Below are positions 38,748 through 44,458 of a stretch of 44,458 nt of DNA, piece after piece (the stretch's first letter is position 1; each line of letters begins with the position of its first letter). Source of the stretch: Planctomycetaceae bacterium (GTDB lineage Bacteria > Planctomycetota > Planctomycetia > Pirellulales > Pirellulaceae); assembly GCA_002709045.1 (NCBI GenBank), contig PAPJ01000010.1:1-44458 (forward strand), written 5' to 3'. The notes beneath the pieces were generated by a model. The model saw only the letters and a list, made by a program, of their open reading frames with translations, had not been told where the DNA came from and did not search any database. The position numbers were made by a program, and so were the translations under genes.

Positions 38748-38786
38748 CGGGAAATATTAAGGGTCTGGTGCCAATGGCATTTCCCG
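38748..38786 (+). repeat. Inverted repeat just after the kinase stop codon
   Basis: CGGGAAAT (38748-38755) pairs with ATTTCCCG (38779-38786) across 23 bases that contain a small nested TGCCAATGGCA dyad. It starts 2 bases after the kinase TAA. No T-run follows, so it is a doubtful intrinsic terminator; a 3' stability hairpin is possible. Confidence 0.45.
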
Positions 38787-38982
38787 CCGACCTGCCTTAG
38801 AATACAGGTTTACCGGTTCCTTAATATTCTGAACTATCAGGCGGCGGATCACTGGGCAATAAAAGTCAATTCATGCACTATCTCGATCTTCGTTCTAGTT
38901 GCATATAAATACAAATCCAACAGTTTCGTAGGCGAAACAAAACGTCGAGTTATTTTTGAGTCGACAAAGAAAGGACATTTTC

Positions 38983-39684
38983 ATGTTTAACAAACTAATT
39001 ACTTCGTGCCTGTTGCTGAGCGTTATCAGCTTAACAGCTGTTGCACAGGACGAAGAAAAACCGGCTCCCATCGGTGATGTCGTCAAAGATGGCAGCTATG
39101 CATTTGGCGTTAATATCATGAACAATCTGAAATCTCAGGGGATTGAACTAGATCTGCAAGCATTCATGAAAGGTATCTCGGATTCATCGTCCGATAAGGT
39201 TGAAAAGACTGACCAGGAACTGCAGGCTGCATTTCTGGCTTTCCAGCAAGTACTACAGAAAATGGCTGCTGAAAAAGCTTCCAAAGCAGGTGAAAATAAC
39301 GAAAAAGAAGGGGAAGCATTTCTCGCTGCGAATGCCAAGAAAGAAGGCGTAAAAGTAACGAAAAGTGGTCTTCAGTACAAAGTCATTAAGGCCGGTGAAG
39401 GTGCAAGTCCAAAACCAACTTCGAAAGTGACCACTCACTATGAAGGTAAACTAATTAACGGTAAAGTTTTCGACAGTTCTTACAAACGTGGGGCTCCTGC
39501 TACTTTTGGTGTAAATCAGGTCATCGCTGGCTGGACCGAAGCTCTTCAATTGATGAAAGAAGGCGATCAGTGGGAATTGTACATTCCATCTAATCTTGCA
39601 TATGGTGAGCGAGGAGCGGGGGCTGATATTGGACCTCACTCCACTCTGATTTTCAAAATTGAATTGATCAAAGTTGACGACTAG
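38983..39684 (+). CDS. Exported FKBP-type peptidyl-prolyl cis-trans isomerase
   Basis: The 233-residue protein has a signal peptide (cleavage near AVA, residue 21), an alpha-helical FKBP_N-type dimerisation region (about 30-105), and a C-terminal FKBP domain (about 135-233) with the conserved YEGKLINGKVFDSSYKRG, GWTEALQLM, LAYGERGAG and STLIFKIELI. This matches the Mip/FkpA arrangement: a periplasmic foldase that isomerises prolyl bonds. AAGGA (38971-38975) precedes ATG 38983, which I prefer to the in-frame TTG at 38956. The next gene, an exported sugar dehydrogenase, begins 27 bases later, so the foldase may assist it; that is inference. Confidence 0.93.
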   Translation: MFNKLITSCLLLSVISLTAVAQDEEKPAPIGDVVKDGSYAFGVNIMNNLKSQGIELDLQAFMKGISDSSSDKVEKTDQELQAAFLAFQQVLQKMAAEKASKAGENNEKEGEAFLAANAKKEGVKVTKSGLQYKVIKAGEGASPKPTSKVTTHYEGKLINGKVFDSSYKRGAPATFGVNQVIAGWTEALQLMKEGDQWELYIPSNLAYGERGAGADIGPHSTLIFKIELIKVDD

Positions 39685-39711
39685 TCAATTTATTAACAAG
39701 GAGACTTTTCA

Positions 39712-40911
39712 ATGCGTAATCTTACTATTAAAACTCTAACTTTCTGTACCATGATATTTTCCTCGATTGCAGTTAGCGCTGCTGATCTGGGAGTATCGAT
39801 CGAATCTGCATTTCCTAATCTTCGAATTGCCCGGCCTATTGTAGTTACTCACGCAGGCGACGACAGCAATCGAATTTTTGTCGCTTCTCAACTTGGCTCT
39901 ATTCATGTCTTTGAAAACCATTCGGAAGTGGAGGAAGCCTCCGTATTCTTCGACCACGAAGAACAGGTAATCTACAAAGATAAAGAAAATGAAGAAGGAC
40001 TGCTGGGTTTCGCCATGCATCCTAACTATAAGAAAAATGGTGAGTTTTTCCTTTTCTATACCACAGCTGATGCTGAGCACACTTCAGTCGTAAGTCGTTT
40101 CCGTGTCTCTAAAGACGATCCCAACAAAGCGGATTCAACTTACGAAGAAGAACTGATTCGTGTCCCGCAGCCGTTCTGGAACCACAATGGTGGGACGCTG
40201 GCCTTCGGCCCGGACGGATATCTCTACATCGCTTTGGGCGATGGTGGTAAAGGTGGTGACCCTTTCAAGAACGGTCAAAATCTAAGTACTCTTAACGGCA
40301 GCATCCTGCGAATTGACGTGGATCACAAAGACAAAGGTAAAAACTATGCCGTCCCTAAGTCTAATCCTTTCGTTAAAACCAAAGATGCAAAGCCTGAAAT
40401 CTATGCTTACGGTTTTCGAAACGTATGGCGATTTTCTTTCGATCGACTGACAGGTACATTCTATGCCGCTGATGTCGGCCAGAAACTGTGGGAAGAGATT
40501 AACATCGTTAAACGCGGTGGTAATTATGGATGGAACCTTCGTGAAGGCAATCACCCCTACGTTACCGAATCCGGCGAAAAAGGCTCCGGCCCTCGCGCTG
40601 ACTTAATTGATCCTATCTTTGAATACGATCACGAAACTGGTAAGTCCATTACTGGTGGTGTTATATATCGTGGACCGGCAATCCCTAAACTCACCGGGAT
40701 GTACGTCTATGCTGACTATGTCTCGGGACGCATTTGGGCTCTAGAGCATGATTACAAGACTGGTAAAGTTATTGCAAATCACGAAATTCCAAATCAGTCT
40801 ATTGCGGGTAAAAACATTCCTATTATCACCTTTGGTGAAGATCAGGATGGTGAGGTTTACTTCACAACTCAATTACGTGGTGGCGAGATATTTAAGTTCA
40901 AACAGAACTAA
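39712..40911 (+). CDS. PQQ-type soluble aldose sugar dehydrogenase-like protein
   Basis: This 399-residue exported protein (cleavage near VSA, residue 23) has the six-bladed propeller signature of the glucose/sorbosone dehydrogenase family: EGLLGFAMHPNY, WNHNGGTLAFGPDGYLYIAL near 155, GDGGKGGDP, AYGFRNVWRFSFD and EINIVKRGGNYGWNLREG. Family members oxidise aldoses with PQQ and Ca2+ in the periplasm; the His in NHNGG is the likely catalytic base. The exact substrate is open, and some relatives lack PQQ activity. No PQQ-synthesis gene is in this window. AAGGAG precedes the ATG, and a strong terminator follows. Confidence 0.9.
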   Translation: MRNLTIKTLTFCTMIFSSIAVSAADLGVSIESAFPNLRIARPIVVTHAGDDSNRIFVASQLGSIHVFENHSEVEEASVFFDHEEQVIYKDKENEEGLLGFAMHPNYKKNGEFFLFYTTADAEHTSVVSRFRVSKDDPNKADSTYEEELIRVPQPFWNHNGGTLAFGPDGYLYIALGDGGKGGDPFKNGQNLSTLNGSILRIDVDHKDKGKNYAVPKSNPFVKTKDAKPEIYAYGFRNVWRFSFDRLTGTFYAADVGQKLWEEINIVKRGGNYGWNLREGNHPYVTESGEKGSGPRADLIDPIFEYDHETGKSITGGVIYRGPAIPKLTGMYVYADYVSGRIWALEHDYKTGKVIANHEIPNQSIAGKNIPIITFGEDQDGEVYFTTQLRGGEIFKFKQN

Positions 40912-40932
40912 ATTTACCTTAAATCCTCTTTC

Positions 40933-40972
40933 AAAACTCCCTCACAATCTCAGTTTGTGAGGGAGTTTTTTA
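40933..40972 (+). terminator. Strong intrinsic terminator after the sugar dehydrogenase gene
   Basis: AAAACTCCCTCACAA (40933-40947) and TTGTGAGGGAGTTTT (40955-40969) form a perfect 15-bp stem with a seven-base loop, followed by more T. It ends the FKBP-dehydrogenase transcript. The A-run opposite the T-run means it may also work on the minus strand. Confidence 0.93.
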
Positions 40973-41103
40973 TGTGCAATGGCGTATTTCAGGATGGTTG
41001 ACATTCTCACGACAGAAATCGTTTCTTGTATAATACGAAAAATTAACTCAGCTTCGACGAATTGAATTAGACCAGAACACTTTATTCAAAGAGAAAGCAG
41101 ATT

Positions 41104-42252
41104 GTGAACTACCTGAATCAACCCTCGCGACAATTCGCCTTCCTCTTAAATATATTAATTTGTCTGTACATAACACCTCCTGGATGGACTCAGACATTCC
41201 AAGAACTTACTCCAATTGCTGATGCGGAGGGATTTGCAGCTCCTTACGTTGGCATTAGCAACGGTAGTCTGATTGTTGCAGGTGGAGCTAACTTTCCTCA
41301 TAAACCAAGGTGGGAAACTAGTAAAGTCTGGTATGACACGATTTTCATTCTTGATAAACCTGACGGGAAATGGCGTCGCTGTCCAAGTAAACTAAATCGC
41401 CCCCTGGCTTACGGCCTATCCTTTACTCTTTCCGAAGATGATAACTTCTTAGCATCAGATATTCCCCGAGGCGTAGTTTGTCTTGGTGGCGGAGATAGTA
41501 AAGAACACGTATCCGATTGCTTCGTCCTGACACTTAACAGAAAACGTGTAACCATTTCCGAACTTCCGTCTCTACCGGCCCCATTGGCCAATGGAACCGG
41601 AGTTTTGCACGAGGGTATTATCTATCTGCTGGGAGGATTACATTCTCCTGAGCACGAACAGGCCGCTAAAGTTTTTTGGAAGCTTGATCTGACGGTCACA
41701 AGAGAAAACCGTCAGTGGTTGAAATTGGAACCATGGCCGGGTGCTCCAAGAATGCTGGCAGTGGCGGGTGTAATTAATAATACGATCTGTTTATTTTCCG
41801 GAACCGATTTATATAAGAACGAAAACGGGATTCTTAGTCGGCGTTACTTGAGCGATGGATTTTCTTATAACCTGAAAGAGAAGCAATGGAAAAAGACAGC
41901 GCCGCTCCCACGGCCTGCCGTAGCTGCTCCAACGCCTGCGATCACTACCAAGGATTCGTTGCTTGTAATCTCAGGTGACCATGGAAAGCTGGCTTCACAA
42001 ACCGACACGCTCAAAGACAATCATCCGGGGTTCCCAGCCAGCGTCCTGGCTTATAATGCTCAGGATGACTTATGGAAAAAAGCCAATGATTTCCCCAAGC
42101 AAGTAGGAGATGATCCGGTCAATGATCCACATGCAGGGATCTGGCCTCCTGTCGTCACCAACGTCACTATGTGGAATGGTCATCCGGTGATCGTCTGTGG
42201 TGAAGTCCGACCTCGTGTTCGTTCACGCAAAATCTTTATGGTGAAGTTCTAA
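41104..42252 (+). CDS. Kelch-repeat protein of the cyclically permuted mutarotase / NanM-like family
   Basis: The 382-residue protein starts with a signal peptide-like hydrophobic stretch (about 12-28) and carries Kelch repeats with paired glycines (LIVAGGANFP near 57, GVVCLGGGDS near 122, IIYLLGGLH near 175). GGANFP is typical of the N-acetylneuraminate epimerase (NanM)/cyclically permuted mutarotase group, which interconverts sialic-acid anomers in the periplasm. Whether this one acts on sialic acid is unproven: no other sialic-acid genes are nearby. The start is GTG at 41104. Its TAA overlaps the stop of the convergent symporter gene. Confidence 0.82.
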   Translation: MNYLNQPSRQFAFLLNILICLYITPPGWTQTFQELTPIADAEGFAAPYVGISNGSLIVAGGANFPHKPRWETSKVWYDTIFILDKPDGKWRRCPSKLNRPLAYGLSFTLSEDDNFLASDIPRGVVCLGGGDSKEHVSDCFVLTLNRKRVTISELPSLPAPLANGTGVLHEGIIYLLGGLHSPEHEQAAKVFWKLDLTVTRENRQWLKLEPWPGAPRMLAVAGVINNTICLFSGTDLYKNENGILSRRYLSDGFSYNLKEKQWKKTAPLPRPAVAAPTPAITTKDSLLVISGDHGKLASQTDTLKDNHPGFPASVLAYNAQDDLWKKANDFPKQVGDDPVNDPHAGIWPPVVTNVTMWNGHPVIVCGEVRPRVRSRKIFMVKF

Positions 42253-43742
42253 GATTCTATAGGTTCCAGCTGTGTGGCAGAGAATCGATCAATCACTGCA
42301 CAGCCACACGAGTCGCTCCACACATTCACACTTGTACGGAACATATCCAGCACTCGGTCGACAGCTAAAATCAAACCCTGCATTTCCAAGGGTAGTCCCA
42401 CCGCCTGAAGCACAATAACCATCATGACCAACCCGGCATGTGGTATCCCGGCAGCTCCGATACTGACCAGCAAGGCAGTTAATGCCACGGTAATCTGGAG
42501 TCCCAGTGAAAGAGGTTCAGCCATCGTATGTTGGGCAATGAATAAAACAGCCACCGCTTCATAGAGGGCCGTTCCATCCATATTAATGGTGGCGCCCAAA
42601 GGCAGAACGAATGAACTGGTTTGGTTACTGACTTTTGCCCGCTTTTCAACATTGGCCATTGTCAGGGGCAGCGTACCGTTGCTGGATGCTGAACTGAACG
42701 CGGTCAATAAAGCCGGACTCATCGACCGGGCAAATTCCAGGGGATTCCTTTTCGCAACAAACTTCAGGATCAGCGGCAATGAAACACAACTATGAAATAG
42801 CAACGCCATTAATACGGTTAGCATATACCAAGCTAAAGGGGCGAAGACTTCGGCACCGTTCAATGCTGTCGCGTTGAGCATCAGGAAGGTGACCCCCAGT
42901 GGTGCTAGTGCAATCACTGCCATTGTCATCTTCATCATCACTTCAAAGCCGGCTTCCGCTGTGTTGCGAATGGTTTCAAGCGTCTTTCCGCCTACGAGCA
43001 ATGCAGATAATGCGAACATCAGTGTAAAACTGATGATGGATAGAAAGTCACCTTCAGCCAGAGCCTGTAAGGGATTGGCTGGCACCATTTTTTCGATCTG
43101 AGAAAATAACATAACGGACACCGGGTCAGCTGACTTCACGACCGCATCGGTGGTTACCGTCATAGATGATTCTGAACGTTCACCTGGCTGAATAACATTG
43201 ACAAAAATCAATCCCGTCACGATCGCTAAAAAACTCGTACACAAATAATACGTCATCGTTCGGCCGAACATCTTGCCGATACGTTCAGCCTTCCCAAGCC
43301 CAAGGACACCTGTTGTAAGCGAGCAAACGATCAGTGGAATCGCCACCATCTTCAGCATTTGTAGAAAAAGGTCACCCAGTCGATCGGTCCAGTCACTCAC
43401 CCAACGTGCCCAGCTACGACCATAATCCTGAAACATACGATATAACTCGGGCTCTACTTTCCGAAAAGAATCCATATCGGTATGCGAGATATCAGGATAA
43501 GCAGGTGACCGTCCGATCACAAAGCGGTTAGATTCTTCGCTACCCGCGTAGGTTGTAATCAAGACCATCGAGTTTATATCCTGCAGTTCCACACGAGTAT
43601 GGGAACCTGCAGCATCACCTTGGAGAGTCCTGGAATACTCCCGGGCATTTAAATTCAGTAGAATTCCAACCAAACAGCCGGCAATCATACCGATAAGAAT
43701 CTGCCAGTGCAGTGCAAGTTTGGATTGTTTTGATTGATTCAT
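42249..43742 (-). CDS. SLC1/DAACS-type dicarboxylate/amino acid:cation symporter with long first loop
   Basis: The 497-residue membrane protein matches Na+/H+-coupled glutamate or dicarboxylate symporters. LQMLKMVAIPLIVCSLTTGVLGLG near 135-160 is the family's second/third segment motif. The serine-rich re-entrant loop is AFSSASSNGTLPLT near 345, GATINMDGTALYEA near 385 is the cation-binding segment, and DRVLDMFRTSVNVWSD near 465 is the transport-site helix. Between the first membrane segment and the LQMLKM motif lie about 100 residues where relatives have about 30, so an extra outward domain of about 70 residues is present. Substrate choice (glutamate, aspartate or C4-dicarboxylates) is not decided. 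It is separated by a terminator from ilvB upstream. Confidence 0.92.
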   Translation of the reverse strand: MNQSKQSKLALHWQILIGMIAGCLVGILLNLNAREYSRTLQGDAAGSHTRVELQDINSMVLITTYAGSEESNRFVIGRSPAYPDISHTDMDSFRKVEPELYRMFQDYGRSWARWVSDWTDRLGDLFLQMLKMVAIPLIVCSLTTGVLGLGKAERIGKMFGRTMTYYLCTSFLAIVTGLIFVNVIQPGERSESSMTVTTDAVVKSADPVSVMLFSQIEKMVPANPLQALAEGDFLSIISFTLMFALSALLVGGKTLETIRNTAEAGFEVMMKMTMAVIALAPLGVTFLMLNATALNGAEVFAPLAWYMLTVLMALLFHSCVSLPLILKFVAKRNPLEFARSMSPALLTAFSSASSNGTLPLTMANVEKRAKVSNQTSSFVLPLGATINMDGTALYEAVAVLFIAQHTMAEPLSLGLQITVALTALLVSIGAAGIPHAGLVMMVIVLQAVGLPLEMQGLILAVDRVLDMFRTSVNVWSDSCGCAVIDRFSATQLEPIES

Positions 43743-43752
43743 ATCTACATAC

Positions 43753-43783
43753 CCGAAAAAACCCGGCTATCAGAGCCGGGTTT
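43753..43783 (-). terminator. Intrinsic terminator of the ilvB-like gene
   Basis: AAACCCGGCT (43759-43768) and AGCCGGGTTT (43774-43783) pair around a five-base loop. On the minus strand the stem is followed by a run of T (complement of the A-run at 43755-43761). It lies between the ilvB stop and the symporter start, so the two genes are separate transcripts. Confidence 0.9.
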
Positions 43784-43803
43784 GATTTGAATTCGGTTAC
43801 TGA

Positions 43804-44458
43804 CTACTCAGTAATCATATCATCCACGCTACCGCCGGACGGAATCATTGGTAGAACGTGCTCCTGATAAGGAACCTCGACATCAAGCACAAACGGACCG
43901 TCATATTCGATCATTTCCAACAGTGCTGCTTCGAGATCCTCTTTTCGTGAGACGGACGCGGCACCGCAACCGTAACCTTTAGCAATCTGAACAAAATCCG
44001 GATAACGTTCCACAGCATAAGCGCTGGTACCTTTACCACGTGCTTCATCATCAGCAATCGGACCCAGATAGGTATGAGCTCGACGGCCTTCCATAAACCG
44101 GTCTTCCCACTGAACAACCATTCCTAAATGCTGATTATTCAACAACAACACTTTCACCGGTAGGTTTTCACATTTACAGGTCGCCAATTCCTGTATATTC
44201 ATCTGGAAACTACCGTCACCATCAATATCAATAACCAGCTTATCCGGATGAGCTGCCTGAACTCCCATGGCTGCCGGCAAACCAAAACCCATCGTCCCCA
44301 GTCCGGAACTGGATAACCAGGTTCGTGGTTGACTGAATTGATAGAACTGAGCTGCCCACATTTGGTGCTGTCCCACGCCCACCGTAATTACAGTATCACG
44401 ATCCTGCGTGATACGTGACAATTCAGCAATCGCATGCTGCTGCAAAATCCCATCGAAC
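43804..44458 (-). CDS. ilvB: Acetolactate synthase large subunit, 5' partial
   Basis: The C-terminal ThDP-binding half of acetohydroxyacid synthase is present: [17 protein letters not shown], then the diphosphate/Mg2+ motif GDGSFQMN with the NN about 27 residues later ([11 protein letters not shown]), [10 protein letters not shown], and the C-terminal [12 protein letters not shown]. The enzyme condenses pyruvate for valine/leucine or with 2-oxobutyrate for isoleucine. The reading frame stays open to the right edge ([13 protein letters not shown] and beyond), so the start and the N-terminal domains are outside the window. Related pyruvate oxidase-like enzymes share these motifs, but the GGSVDDMI end favours acetolactate synthase. 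Confidence 0.92.
   Translation of the reverse strand, partial: FDGILQQHAIAELSRITQDRDTVITVGVGQHQMWAAQFYQFSQPRTWLSSSGLGTMGFGLPAAMGVQAAHPDKLVIDIDGDGSFQMNIQELATCKCENLPVKVLLLNNQHLGMVVQWEDRFMEGRRAHTYLGPIADDEARGKGTSAYAVERYPDFVQIAKGYGCGAASVSRKEDLEAALLEMIEYDGPFVLDVEVPYQEHVLPMIPSGGSVDDMITE

Noticed and set aside
38748..38786. Intrinsic terminator after the kinase gene
   Set aside because: The loop is long and no T-run follows; recorded as an inverted repeat.
41104..43742. Sialic-acid utilisation operon (NanM-like protein plus transporter)
   Set aside because: The two genes are convergent, the transporter belongs to the dicarboxylate/amino-acid family, and no other sialic-acid genes are present.

Overview
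The window looks like chromosomal DNA from a planctomycete (order Planctomycetales or close relatives). The basis is content: three large cytochrome-like DUF1549/DUF1553 proteins, two DUF1501 proteins with twin-arginine signals, a c-type-cytochrome/WD40 protein, an FG-GAP/ASPIC-UnbV protein, a sigma factor next to a transmembrane Ser/Thr kinase, and a GYF_2/zinc-ribbon protein. This combination is typical of Planctomycetes. No mobile element, CRISPR array, rRNA or tRNA was recognised.

Layout. 1-1401: 3' part of an FG-GAP/ASPIC-UnbV protein gene interrupted by one in-frame TGA (772-774). The frame and the domain order continue across the TGA, and a hairpin with bSECIS-like geometry follows at once, so I read it as a candidate selenocysteine codon. 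1532-10296: two DUF1549/DUF1553 + DUF1501 gene pairs pointing at each other, the last genes only 12 bases apart. 10447-14182: FHA protein, thioredoxin-like protein, zinc-type dehydrogenase (minus strand) and an exported M20 amidohydrolase resembling AbgB. 14505-21668: LysR regulator followed on the same strand by gltB and gltD (ammonia assimilation). 21847-26048: a four-gene ABC export operon (ATPase, permease, ATPase, permease); the first permease carries an EF-hand loop. 26053-28754 (minus): GYF_2/zinc-ribbon membrane protein, beta-CASP metallo-beta-lactamase RNase-like protein, sigma factor. 28962-33752: cytochrome/WD40 protein and a third DUF1549/DUF1553 protein with a CX4CH motif. 33804-35656: a second ABC ATPase/permease pair with a 4-base overlap. 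35740-38746: DUF1990 protein, then an ECF-type sigma factor and a Ser/Thr kinase. 38983-40911: exported FKBP isomerase and PQQ-type sugar dehydrogenase, closed by a strong terminator. 41104-43742: a NanM-like Kelch protein and an SLC1-type symporter converging with overlapping stops. 43804-44458: 3' part of acetolactate synthase large subunit (minus).

How the genes fit together. The clearest pathway is nitrogen assimilation: GltB/GltD with an upstream LysR that could share their transcript. The cytochrome-like, DUF1501, FG-GAP, PQQ dehydrogenase, FKBP and M20 proteins all carry, or belong to families that carry, export signals, so much of the window serves the cell envelope. Sigma factors, the kinase and the FHA protein suggest envelope-linked signalling, but which targets they act on cannot be read from the sequence. 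Most genes end in TAA or TAG; at least two (ABC ATPase ending 34697 and the beta-CASP protein ending 26695) end in TGA, so TGA is a normal stop here and not globally reassigned.
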